Part shown: positions 1-7,798 of the stretch, in pieces
How positions within the stretch are numbered: position 1 is the first letter of the stretch
Layout: each line of letters starts with the position of its first letter
Source: Acholeplasmatales bacterium
Lineage (GTDB): Bacteria > Bacillota_I > Bacilli_A > Acholeplasmatales > Anaeroplasmataceae
Length of the DNA: 17,995 nt
Direction: 5' to 3'
Assembly: GCA_016282815.1 (NCBI GenBank)
Contig: JAEELU010000059.1
Coordinates: 1-17,995 of the forward strand
Position numbers and translations under genes: made by a program
The notes under the pieces: model-generated
Database searches by the model: none
The model's input: only the letters and a program-made list of their open reading frames with translations
Told to the model about the DNA's origin: nothing

Positions 1-461
1 ACCAATTTGAAGGTGCAGATGCTTCATTTGAGTTAATCGTTCACAAGGCGTTTGGTAAATTTAATCCATTCTTTGAGGTATTAGATTTTAAGACTATTGG
101 AGAAGGACCACTAGAAGAGGAAAAATACTCAGCTTCAGCAATTATTAAGGTAAGTGTTGGAGAAAGCATTGAGGTAACAGCTGATAATGGTGATGGACCT
201 GTCGATGCACTTAATAAAGCATTAAGAAAAGCTATTGGTAAATTTTATCCAGTTTTAAATGATGTTTACTTATCAGATTATAAGGTACGTATCTTAGATG
301 GTAAGGAATCAGCAACTCGTGCTACAACAAGAGTTATTATCGAATCAACTGATGGCGATAGCACTTGGTCAACAGTTGGTGTATCAAAGGATATAATTGA
401 AGCATCATTTAAGGCTTTAATTGATTCAATAGAATATAAATTATTTAAGGAGAACAAATAA
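1..461 (+). CDS. cimA: Citramalate synthase, C-terminal part (5' truncated by window edge)
   Basis: The last 152 codons of a gene that starts outside the window, read in the frame beginning at base 3 and ending in TAA at 459-461. The visible part is the C-terminal LeuA-dimer (regulatory) domain of the isopropylmalate/citramalate synthase family. The segment YKVRILDGKESATRATTRV followed by IIEASFKALIDSIEYKL is typical of the citramalate synthase branch (CimA) rather than LeuA, whose tail reads differently. CimA condenses pyruvate with acetyl-CoA to (R)-citramalate, the first step of threonine-independent isoleucine synthesis. The catalytic TIM barrel is not visible, so activity cannot be checked. 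The gene is followed one base later by leuC, and the leuC ribosome binding site lies inside its last codons, so it belongs to the same operon. A homocitrate or isopropylmalate synthase is the less likely alternative. Confidence 0.88.
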   Translation, partial: QFEGADASFELIVHKAFGKFNPFFEVLDFKTIGEGPLEEEKYSASAIIKVSVGESIEVTADNGDGPVDALNKALRKAIGKFYPVLNDVYLSDYKVRILDGKESATRATTRVIIESTDGDSTWSTVGVSKDIIEASFKALIDSIEYKLFKENK

Positions 462-462
462 T

Positions 463-1740
463 ATGGGGATGACAATGACACAAAAGATCCTTGCTAAGCA
501 TGCGGGTCTTGATAAGGTTACTGCTGGACAATTAATTACTTGTAAGCTAGATTTAGTACATGGTAATGATATTACAACTCCAGTTGCAGTTAACGTATTT
601 AAAAATATACATGTAGATAAGGTATTTGATAAGGAGAAGGTTTCAATCGTTCCTGATCACTTCGTACCAAATAAGGATATTAAGAGTGCAGAGCAATGCA
701 AATACATCAGAGAATTCGCTAAGGAGAAGGGTGTTGTAAACTTCTTCGAGGTTGGTCAAATGGGTATTGAGCATGCATTACTTCCTGAAAAGGGTCTAGT
801 AGTAGCAGGAGATGTTGTAATCGGAGCTGACTCACATACTTGTACATATGGTGCTTTAGGTGCATTCTCTACAGGTGTTGGTTCAACAGATATGGCTGTT
901 GGTATGGCAACTGGTGAGGCATGGTTTAAGGTTCCATCTGCAATTAAGTTTAATTTAATTGGTAAGCTAAACAAGGATTGTAGTGGTAAGGATGTTATCC
1001 TACATATAATTGGTATGATTGGTGTTGATGGTGCTTTATATAAGTCTATGGAATTCTCTGGTCCTGGTCTAAAGAATTTAACTATGGATTCAAGATTATG
1101 TATGGCTAATATGGCAATCGAGGCTGGTGCTAAGAATGGTATTTTCGCAGTTGATGAGTTAACACTTGATTACTGCAAGAAGCATTCAAAGAAGACTCCA
1201 GTTGTTTATGAGGCAGACGCTGATGCAGAATATGATGCAGTATACGATATTGATTTATCAAAGATTCGTCCTACTGTAGCTTTCCCTCATTTACCTGAAA
1301 ACACAAAGACAGTTGATGAAATTGGTGAGAAGGAAGTTAAGATTGACCAGGTTGTAATCGGTTCTTGTACAAATGGTAGAATGGAGGATTTAAGAATTGC
1401 TCATTCTATTCTTAAGGGTAAGAAGGTTTCACCTGATATTAGAGCAATCATTATTCCTGGTACACAAAAGATTTATCTTGAAGCTATTTCTGAGGGTATC
1501 ATTCAGGATTTAGTTGAGGCAGGCTGTGCTGTATCAACTCCTACATGTGGTCCATGCTTAGGTGGTTACATGGGTATACTTGCAGCTGGTGAAAGATGTG
1601 TATCAACAACTAACCGTAACTTCGTTGGTCGTATGGGACATGTTGATAGTGAGGTTTACCTTGCATCACCTGCAACTGCAGCAGCAAGTGCATTAACTGG
1701 TTATATTACAAATCCAGATAAGTTTATGGAGGTAAAGTAA
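463..1740 (+). CDS. leuC: 3-isopropylmalate / citramalate dehydratase large subunit
   Basis: An aconitase-family protein of 425 residues that, with LeuD, isomerises 2-isopropylmalate to 3-isopropylmalate. In this operon it probably also converts citramalate to erythro-3-methylmalate. The three [4Fe-4S] ligands are visible: Cys302 in GSCTNGR and Cys362/Cys365 in PTCGPCLGG. The GADSHTCTYGALGAFSTGVG segment near residue 125 is the conserved substrate/cluster region. Its length fits the short clostridial/archaeal form (about 420 residues) rather than the enterobacterial form (about 466). The N-terminus MGMTMTQKILAKHAG is usual for this group. AAGGAG at 447-452, inside the end of cimA, is 10 bases before the ATG, which favours this start over the in-frame ATGs at 469 and 475. 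Confidence 0.96.
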   Translation: MGMTMTQKILAKHAGLDKVTAGQLITCKLDLVHGNDITTPVAVNVFKNIHVDKVFDKEKVSIVPDHFVPNKDIKSAEQCKYIREFAKEKGVVNFFEVGQMGIEHALLPEKGLVVAGDVVIGADSHTCTYGALGAFSTGVGSTDMAVGMATGEAWFKVPSAIKFNLIGKLNKDCSGKDVILHIIGMIGVDGALYKSMEFSGPGLKNLTMDSRLCMANMAIEAGAKNGIFAVDELTLDYCKKHSKKTPVVYEADADAEYDAVYDIDLSKIRPTVAFPHLPENTKTVDEIGEKEVKIDQVVIGSCTNGRMEDLRIAHSILKGKKVSPDIRAIIIPGTQKIYLEAISEGIIQDLVEAGCAVSTPTCGPCLGGYMGILAAGERCVSTTNRNFVGRMGHVDSEVYLASPATAAASALTGYITNPDKFMEVK

Positions 1741-1741
1741 G

Positions 1742-2266
1742 ATGAAAGCAAAGGGTACTGTTTTAAAGTATGGTTCTGACATCGATACTGATGTTATTAT
1801 TCCAGCAAGATATTTAAATACATCTGATCCAAAGGAATTAGCTAAGCACTGTATGGAGGATTCTAAGCAGGATATTAATGCTAAGAAGGCTCCTTTCTCT
1901 CAAAGAGTTAAGGTAGGAGATATCCTAGTTGCTGATAAGAACTTTGGATGTGGCTCTTCAAGAGAGCATGCACCAATAGCTATTAAGGCTTGTGGTGTAT
2001 CTTGTGTTATCGCTAAGACATTCGCAAGAATTTTCTATAGAAACTCAATTAATATTGGTTTACCTATTCTTGAATGCCCTGAGGCAGTAGATAACATTAA
2101 TGATGGTGATATTGTATCAGTAAATTTTGATGATGGTACAATTACTAATGAAACAACAAAGAAAACTTTCCAAGCACAACCATTCCCTCCATTTATGCAG
2201 GAAATTATTGAGTGCGGTGGATTAATTAATAAGATTAATAAGAAGTTTGATGAGGAGAAAAAGTAA
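1742..2266 (+). CDS. leuD: 3-isopropylmalate / citramalate dehydratase small subunit
   Basis: The 174-residue swivelling subunit that completes the LeuCD isomerase. The conserved FGCGSSREHAPIAIKACGV segment near residue 67 and the following AKTFARIFYRNSINIGLP are the family hallmarks. The short form matches the short LeuC. Residues 24-27 read YLNT, in the loop after the IIPARY motif that is known to influence substrate choice in this family. I cannot tell from sequence alone whether it favours isopropylmalate, methylmalate or both. The start is one base after the leuC stop, with GGAGGT at 1728-1733, 8 bases upstream and inside leuC, so the two are tightly co-translated. The stop is one base before the chosen leuB ATG. 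Confidence 0.95.
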   Translation: MKAKGTVLKYGSDIDTDVIIPARYLNTSDPKELAKHCMEDSKQDINAKKAPFSQRVKVGDILVADKNFGCGSSREHAPIAIKACGVSCVIAKTFARIFYRNSINIGLPILECPEAVDNINDGDIVSVNFDDGTITNETTKKTFQAQPFPPFMQEIIECGGLINKINKKFDEEKK

Positions 2267-2267
2267 A

Positions 2268-3368
2268 ATGGCAAATTTTAAGATTGTTACATTACCTGGT
2301 GATGGTATCGGTCCAGATATCGTTAGAGAGGCTGTAAAGGTTATTAATAAAATTGGTGAATTATATGGACATAAGTTTGAAATAGTTGAAAAGAGAATGG
2401 GTGGTATCGCTATCGACATGGATGGTTCATCACTTCCTCAGGATACTATTGATGCTGCATTAGCATCTGATGCTGTATTATTAGGTGCAGTTGGTGGTCC
2501 AAAGTGGGATAATCTTCCTAACGGAGATAGACCTGAAAAGGGATTACTTGGAATTAGAGGTGCATTAAAGCTTTATGCAAATTTAAGACCTGCAGTATTA
2601 TATCCACAATTACAGCATACTTCACCACTTAAGGCTGAAATCATTGGTGATGGTCTTGATATTTTAGTTGTTCGTGAGCTAACTGGTGGTATGTATTTTG
2701 GTGAGAAGGCTAATTCTCCTAAATTCAACCCTGAGAAGGCTGATACATGGGCTTCAGATTTAGAAAAGTATTCAGTATTTGAAATTGAAAGAATTTTAAA
2801 GACAGGCTTCGAGGCTGCTCAAAAGAGAAATCATAAGCTTTGCTGTGTACATAAGGCAAATGTTCTTGAATCTTCAAGATTATGGAGAGCAGTATTTGAT
2901 AGAGTTAAGAAGAACTATCCTGATGTTGAAACATCAGAAATGTATGTTGATAACTGTGCAATGCAATTAGTTAGAAATCCAAGACAATTCGATGTTATCG
3001 TAACATCAAATATATTTGGTGATATTTTAACTGATGAGGCTTCACAGGTTGCAGGCTCAATCGGTATGCTAGCTTCTGCATCTTTAGGTGCTGGCAAGCT
3101 TGGCTTATATGAGCCAATTCATGGTTCAGCTCCTGATATTGCTGGTAAGAATATTGCAAACCCACTTGCTACAATTTTATCTGTACCAATGATGTTTAGA
3201 TATTCTTTAGGCTTAATGAAGGAAGCAGATGCTATTGATGCTGCAGTTAACGCTGTATTAAATCAAGGCTATAGAACTGGCGATATCTTCAATAAGGATA
3301 TTGATGATCCTGCTAAGAAGGTTGGTACAGTTGAAATGGGAGATTTAGTAGTTAAAAATTTAAAGTAA
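2268..3368 (+). CDS. leuB: 3-isopropylmalate dehydrogenase (probably also 3-methylmalate)
   Basis: An NAD-dependent beta-decarboxylating dehydrogenase of 366 residues. It oxidises 3-isopropylmalate to 2-oxoisocaproate and, by analogy with other citramalate-pathway bacteria, 3-methylmalate to 2-oxobutyrate. Visible family motifs are LPGDGIGPDIV at the N-terminus, GAVGGPKWD, the substrate-binding RELTGGMYFGEK, HKANVLESSRLW with the catalytic Lys, SNIFGDILTDEAS with the metal-binding Asp residues, and EPIHGSAPDIAGKNIANP for NAD. The ATG at 2268 is chosen because MANFKIVTLPGDG is a normal start and GAGGAG (2252-2257) sits 10 bases before it. An upstream ATG at 2247 would add seven residues and overlap leuD. 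The dual role is inference from the neighbouring cimA. Confidence 0.95.
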   Translation: MANFKIVTLPGDGIGPDIVREAVKVINKIGELYGHKFEIVEKRMGGIAIDMDGSSLPQDTIDAALASDAVLLGAVGGPKWDNLPNGDRPEKGLLGIRGALKLYANLRPAVLYPQLQHTSPLKAEIIGDGLDILVVRELTGGMYFGEKANSPKFNPEKADTWASDLEKYSVFEIERILKTGFEAAQKRNHKLCCVHKANVLESSRLWRAVFDRVKKNYPDVETSEMYVDNCAMQLVRNPRQFDVIVTSNIFGDILTDEASQVAGSIGMLASASLGAGKLGLYEPIHGSAPDIAGKNIANPLATILSVPMMFRYSLGLMKEADAIDAAVNAVLNQGYRTGDIFNKDIDDPAKKVGTVEMGDLVVKNLK

Positions 3369-3394
3369 TTTATTTGTATTAAAGGAGGTACATT

Positions 3395-5053
3395 ATGAAG
3401 AGTGATGTAGTTAAAAAGAGACCTGAAATGGTTCCTAACAGATCTTTATTTAAGGCTTTAGGCTTTACTGATGAGGAAATTGAAAGACCATTAATTGGTG
3501 TCGTCTGTGCTAAAAGTGATATAGTACCAGGCCATGCACATCTAGATAAGATTGCAGAAGCTGTTAAGACAGGTATTTTAATGGCTGGTGGTACACCAAT
3601 AGTCGTCCCTGCAATTGGTGTTTGTGATGGTATAGCTATGGGTCATGAGGGAATGAAATATTCTTTAGTAACAAGAGAATTAATTGCAGATAGTACTGAA
3701 TGTATGGCAAGAGCTCATGCATTTGATGGATTAGTATTAATTCCTAACTGCGATAAAATCGTTCCTGGTATGCTTATGGGTGCTTGTAGACTTAATTTAC
3801 CTACAATCGTTTGTTCAGGTGGACCAATGCTTGCAGGACGTGTTAATGGTCACAAGACTTCATTATCATCAACATTTGAGGCTGTAGGTAAATATTTATC
3901 TGGTAAGATTACAGAGGAAGAATTACAGGAATATGAGGATCATTCATGTCCTGGATGTGGATCTTGCTCAGGTATGTATACAGCAAATTCAATGAATTGT
4001 ATGTGTGAAGTTTTAGGTATTGCTCTACCAGGTCATGGTACAATTCCTGCAGTATATGCAGATAGAATTAGACTAGCTAAGCATTCTGGTATGAAGATTA
4101 TGGACTTAGTTAGAAATAATGTAAAAATTAGAGATATATTAACATTTGATGCATTTACAAATGCCCTAACAATGGATATGGTACTTGGTTGTTCAACTAA
4201 TACAATGTTACATTTACCTGCAATTGCACATGAAGCTGGTGTAAAGATTGATTTAGAAATGGCTAATAAGATTTCAGAGCATACACCAAATTTATGTCAT
4301 TTAGCTCCAGCAGGTCCTACATATATGGAGGATTTAAATGAGGCTGGTGGTATCCAAGCAGTAATGAAGGAAGTATCTAAGATTTTTGCTTTAAAGCTTG
4401 ATCTTCCTACAGTTACGGGTAAGACAATAAGAGAAAATATTTCAAAAGCATATAATAAGAATGAAAATATTATAAGAACAGTTGATAATCCTTATTCAAA
4501 AACAGGTGGTATTGCTGTATTAAAGGGTAATATTGCATTAAATGGTTGTGTTGTTAAGCGTGGAGCTGTTGATCCAAATATGTTAAAGCATACATGTACT
4601 GCAAAATGCTATAACTCTGAGGAGGAGGCAATCGCTGCAATCGATGGTGGAAAGATTCAAAAGGGTGACATCGTTGTTATTCGTTATGAAGGCCCTAAGG
4701 GTGGTCCTGGTATGAGAGAGATGCTTGCTCCTACATCAAGACTTGCTGGTATGGGACTTGACAAGGATGTTGCTTTATTAACTGATGGTAGATTCTCTGG
4801 TGCTACTCGTGGTGCTTCAATTGGTCACGTATCACCTGAAGCTGCTGAGGGAGGATTAATTGGACTTGTAGAGGATGGAGATAAGATTGAAATCGATATG
4901 ATCAAGTGTACAATTAATTTATTAGTATCAGATGAGGAAATTGAAAAGCGTAAGAAAAACTTTAAGATGGTATTAAAGCCAGTTACAGGATATCTATCTA
5001 GATATAGAAAGCTTGTAACATCTGCATCTACAGGTGCAATTTTTGAAGAATAA
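3395..5053 (+). CDS. ilvD: Dihydroxy-acid dehydratase
   Basis: A 552-residue dehydratase that turns 2,3-dihydroxy-isovalerate and 2,3-dihydroxy-3-methylvalerate into the 2-oxo acids leading to valine/leucine and isoleucine. Conserved Cys119 (NCDKIVPG) and Cys191 in the CPGCGSCSGMYTANS segment (Cys185, Cys188, Cys191) are cluster-region residues. The first conserved region reads IVPGHAHLDK, as in the oxygen-sensitive E. coli-type enzyme, instead of the TPC form of [2Fe-2S] enzymes, so a labile [4Fe-4S] cluster is likely. The segment just before it, VVCAKSD, puts Cys38 where most homologues have NS-W/F. GRFSGATRGASIGHVSPEAA is the C-terminal active-site loop. AAAGGAGG at 3381-3388 precedes the ATG by 6 bases. 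It lies 26 bases after leuB in the same operon. Confidence 0.96.
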   Translation: MKSDVVKKRPEMVPNRSLFKALGFTDEEIERPLIGVVCAKSDIVPGHAHLDKIAEAVKTGILMAGGTPIVVPAIGVCDGIAMGHEGMKYSLVTRELIADSTECMARAHAFDGLVLIPNCDKIVPGMLMGACRLNLPTIVCSGGPMLAGRVNGHKTSLSSTFEAVGKYLSGKITEEELQEYEDHSCPGCGSCSGMYTANSMNCMCEVLGIALPGHGTIPAVYADRIRLAKHSGMKIMDLVRNNVKIRDILTFDAFTNALTMDMVLGCSTNTMLHLPAIAHEAGVKIDLEMANKISEHTPNLCHLAPAGPTYMEDLNEAGGIQAVMKEVSKIFALKLDLPTVTGKTIRENISKAYNKNENIIRTVDNPYSKTGGIAVLKGNIALNGCVVKRGAVDPNMLKHTCTAKCYNSEEEAIAAIDGGKIQKGDIVVIRYEGPKGGPGMREMLAPTSRLAGMGLDKDVALLTDGRFSGATRGASIGHVSPEAAEGGLIGLVEDGDKIEIDMIKCTINLLVSDEEIEKRKKNFKMVLKPVTGYLSRYRKLVTSASTGAIFEE

Positions 5054-5074
5054 TAGATAAAGGAGGTATTCACT

Positions 5075-6742
5075 ATGAAAAAGAATGGTTCACAAATTAT
5101 AGTTGAATGCTTAGTTGAGCAAGGTGTTGATACAATATTTGGTTATCCTGGAGGAGCAGTACTAAATATTTATGATGAACTATATAAGAATTCTGATAGA
5201 ATTAAGCATATCTTAACTAGCCATGAGCAGGGTGCATCACATGCTGCAGATGGTTATGCTAGATCAACTGGTAAGGTTGGTGTCTGTTTAGCTACTTCAG
5301 GACCTGGTGCTACTAATTTAGTCACTGGTATTGCAACTGCATATATGGATTCAGTTCCTATGGTTGCAATCACTGGTAATGTTGGTACAGGATTATTAGG
5401 TAGAGATTCATTCCAAGAGGTTGATATTGCTGGTATTACTATGCCTATAACAAAGCATAATTATATTGTTAAGGATGTTAATATTTTAGCAGATGTTATT
5501 AGAGAGGCATTTGAAATCGCTAGATCAGGAAGACCTGGACCAGTATTAATTGATATTCCTAAGGATGTTACTGCAGCAGTTTGCGAATATGAGCCAAAGA
5601 AGATTGACTTTAAGGAACAAATTAAGGAATTACCTCATGTTGATGAAGAAAAGATTAAAGAGGTTGCTGAATTAATCAATAATGCTAAGAGACCATTTAT
5701 CTATGCAGGTGGTGGTATAATTAGATCTAATTCATCTAAGGAATTAAACGAATTAGCTAATACAATGGATATTCCTACGTCTACATCATTAATGGGTATT
5801 GGTGCATTTGATCAAAATAATCCTTTATCTACAGGATTAATCGGTATGCATGGTACTGTAGCTTCAAATAAGTGTGTAGTTGAATGTGATTTATTACTTG
5901 CACTTGGTGTTAGATTCTCTGATAGAGTTTTATCAAATCATAAGCACTTTGCAGAAAATGCTAAGATTGTTCAGGTTGATGTAGATAGAGCAGAGGTTGA
6001 TAAGAATATTAAGACTGATATTGGTCTTGTTATGAATTTAGATGAATTCTTCTCAAGATTAAAGAAGTATTTAAAGCCAAAGAAGAATCCTATTTGGGTA
6101 TCACTTGTTGATTCATGGAAGAATGTATTTGCTGAAAATCAAATATCTTCAAGCCTAAAGCCTAGATATTTCATGGAAGCAATCAGTGAAGCAACTAAGG
6201 GTGAATGCTTCATTTGTACTGAGGTTGGTCAGCATCAAATGTGGGCTGCACAATACTTCAAGTATAGTAAGCCAAATAGATTAATTACATCTGGTGGTTT
6301 AGGAACAATGGGCTATGGTATGGGTGCTTCAATTGGTACTCAGATTGGTAATCCTGATAGCTATGTATTTAATATTTCAGGTGATGGTTCATTTAGAATG
6401 AACTTTAACGAGCTTTTAACTATTTCTAAATATAATTTACCTATTTGTGTTGTAGTAGCAAATAACGGTGTTTTAGGTATGGTTAGACAGTGGCAAACAG
6501 CATTCTATGAAAAGAGATATTCTCAAACTATCCTAGATTCAGTATTAGATTATGAGGCTTTAGCTAAGGCAGTAGGTGTTGATTATTTCTATGCATCTAC
6601 AAGAGATGAATATAAGAAGGCTATCGATAGCTTCATTAAGAATAGAAGACCACTATTAATTAATGCTATAGTTGAAATTGATGAAAAGGTACTTCCAATG
6701 GTTGCCCCTGGTAAGCCAATTGATGATATTATGTTAAAGTAA
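5075..6742 (+). CDS. ilvB: Acetolactate (acetohydroxyacid) synthase large subunit
   Basis: A 555-residue thiamine diphosphate enzyme that makes 2-acetolactate from two pyruvates (valine/leucine) and 2-aceto-2-hydroxybutyrate from pyruvate plus 2-oxobutyrate (isoleucine). Catalytic Glu51 lies in SHEQGASHAADGYAR. The cofactor motif runs from GDGSF (436-438) to Asn463-Asn464. FQEVDIAGITMPITKHNYIV is typical of the anabolic, FAD-containing form rather than catabolic AlsS. A strong AAAGGAGG lies just upstream of the ATG, 21 bases after ilvD. It is the last gene of the operon: a terminator starts 8 bases after the stop. The regulatory small subunit IlvN, which often follows, is not here and must be elsewhere or absent. 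Confidence 0.95.
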   Translation: MKKNGSQIIVECLVEQGVDTIFGYPGGAVLNIYDELYKNSDRIKHILTSHEQGASHAADGYARSTGKVGVCLATSGPGATNLVTGIATAYMDSVPMVAITGNVGTGLLGRDSFQEVDIAGITMPITKHNYIVKDVNILADVIREAFEIARSGRPGPVLIDIPKDVTAAVCEYEPKKIDFKEQIKELPHVDEEKIKEVAELINNAKRPFIYAGGGIIRSNSSKELNELANTMDIPTSTSLMGIGAFDQNNPLSTGLIGMHGTVASNKCVVECDLLLALGVRFSDRVLSNHKHFAENAKIVQVDVDRAEVDKNIKTDIGLVMNLDEFFSRLKKYLKPKKNPIWVSLVDSWKNVFAENQISSSLKPRYFMEAISEATKGECFICTEVGQHQMWAAQYFKYSKPNRLITSGGLGTMGYGMGASIGTQIGNPDSYVFNISGDGSFRMNFNELLTISKYNLPICVVVANNGVLGMVRQWQTAFYEKRYSQTILDSVLDYEALAKAVGVDYFYASTRDEYKKAIDSFIKNRRPLLINAIVEIDEKVLPMVAPGKPIDDIMLK

Positions 6743-6749
6743 TTAAAAT

Positions 6750-6777
6750 ACTCCAGTTTTAACTGGAGTTTTTATTT
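6750..6777 (+). terminator. Intrinsic terminator of the cim/leu/ilv operon
   Basis: Inverted repeat ACTCCAGTT / AACTGGAGT (6750-6758 and 6761-6769) with a minimal TT loop, followed by TTTTTATTT. It lies 8 bases after the ilvB stop and should end the operon transcript. Confidence 0.93.
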
Positions 6778-6787
6778 GCTTAAAAAC

Positions 6788-6816
6788 TTGATAAATTAAG
6801 CATAAAATTATATAAT
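6788..6816 (+). promoter_or_regulatory. Sigma-A type promoter of degV
   Basis: TTGATA (6788-6793), a 17-base spacer and TATAAT (6811-6816). It begins right after the operon terminator, so degV is transcribed separately. The expected transcript start is near 6823, giving a leader of about 50 bases. Confidence 0.75.
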
Positions 6817-6834
6817 GATTAATTGTAGAAAGGA

Positions 6835-6857
6835 TATAAAATCATAATGATTTTATA
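6835..6857 (+). promoter_or_regulatory. Leader hairpin between the only good SD sequence and the degV start
   Basis: TATAAAATCAT and ATGATTTTATA form a perfect 11-bp inverted repeat around a single central A. It sits directly after AAAGGA (6829-6834) and before the degV ATG at 6875. The second arm contains an ATG ATT TTA TAA mini-frame (6847-6858). An ATG GTA TAA (6862-6870) follows just before degV. This AT-only stem may be weak in vivo, so a regulatory role is inference. Confidence 0.45.
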
Positions 6858-6874
6858 AGCGATGGTATAAATAT

Positions 6875-7753
6875 ATGGGAGATTATATTATTATTGGTGA
6901 TTCTACATCTGATATTAGTCAAAAATATGTTGATGAGGCAGGTGCTTATGTTTTACCTATGACATTTACAATTAATGATAAGGAATATGCACATTATTTG
7001 GATTGTAGAAATATGTCACTAGAGGAATTTTATGCCTTAGAAAGTAAGGGAGCTATTGCTAAAACATCACAGCTTAATGAAATATTTATTATGGATTCAG
7101 TTAAGCCATTCCTAGATAAGGGCTTAGATATATTATTTGTATCATTTTCATCTGGATTATCTGGTACATTTAATTCAATTAGATTAGCATTTGAGGAAAT
7201 ACAAGATGATTATCCTGATAGAAAAATGATGGTTTTAGATTCACTATGTGCATCATCTGGTGAGGGATTATTATTACTTCAAGCATTTAAAAATAAGAAG
7301 AATGGTATGTCATTAGAGGAAAACTTTAAAGCACTAGAGGATTTAAGATTAAAAATTAGACACTGGTTTACAGTAGATGAGCTTGATACATTAAAGCGTG
7401 GTGGAAGAATTTCTTCAACAGCCGCTACAGCCGCTAAGGTTTTAAGAATAAAGCCAGTATTAAGAGTTGATGATTTAGGACATTTAGTTGGTGTATCTAA
7501 AAAGATTGGTCATAAGGCTGCCATTAAGGATGTTGTAGATAGAACTATTTTAGATTTGGATCAAAACTATCCTACAATTATTTCACATACTAATTGCGAA
7601 AATGATGCGAAAGAAGCATATGAAATGCTTAAGAAATATTATGAAGAAAATAATATTAAGTCAGAAATAATATTAGAAAGAATAGGACCTGTTATTGGTG
7701 CACACTCAGGACCTACTACACTTGCATTATTCACTGTAGGTAAGCATAGATAA
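6875..7753 (+). CDS. DegV-family fatty-acid-binding protein (FakB-like)
   Basis: A DegV-family protein of 292 residues, the normal length. In Bacillota, FakB proteins of this family hold a fatty acid and present it to the kinase FakA for phosphorylation, feeding exogenous fatty acids into phospholipids. Family signatures are the N-terminal IIIGDSTSDI, AKTSQLN, the lipid-binding SFSSGLSGTFNS, TLKRGGRIS and the C-terminal GPVIGAHSGPTTLALFTVG. The start is fixed by the usual position of the DSTSD motif and by an in-frame stop upstream. However, only a weak GATGG lies before the ATG; the good AAAGGA is 40 bases upstream, beyond a hairpin. No fakA gene is in the window. Which fatty acid is bound cannot be read from the sequence. 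Confidence 0.92.
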   Translation: MGDYIIIGDSTSDISQKYVDEAGAYVLPMTFTINDKEYAHYLDCRNMSLEEFYALESKGAIAKTSQLNEIFIMDSVKPFLDKGLDILFVSFSSGLSGTFNSIRLAFEEIQDDYPDRKMMVLDSLCASSGEGLLLLQAFKNKKNGMSLEENFKALEDLRLKIRHWFTVDELDTLKRGGRISSTAATAAKVLRIKPVLRVDDLGHLVGVSKKIGHKAAIKDVVDRTILDLDQNYPTIISHTNCENDAKEAYEMLKKYYEENNIKSEIILERIGPVIGAHSGPTTLALFTVGKHR

Positions 7754-7768
7754 TATTTAACAAAAAGA

Positions 7769-7798
7769 AAAAGGAACGTAATTACGTTCCTTTTATAA
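7769..7798. terminator. Bidirectional terminator between degV and leuA
   Basis: A perfect palindrome at 7769-7794 (arms AAAAGGAACGTAA / TTACGTTCCTTTT). It is followed on the plus strand by TTTTATAATT and on the minus strand by TTTTTCTTTTTG, so it can end both converging transcripts. The minus-strand U tract is the better one. Confidence 0.9.

Noticed and set aside
2247..2267. Upstream ATG for leuB adding seven residues
   Set aside because: It would overlap the end of leuD and lies before the GAGGAG that is well spaced for the ATG at 2268; MANFKIVTLPGDG is a normal LeuB start.
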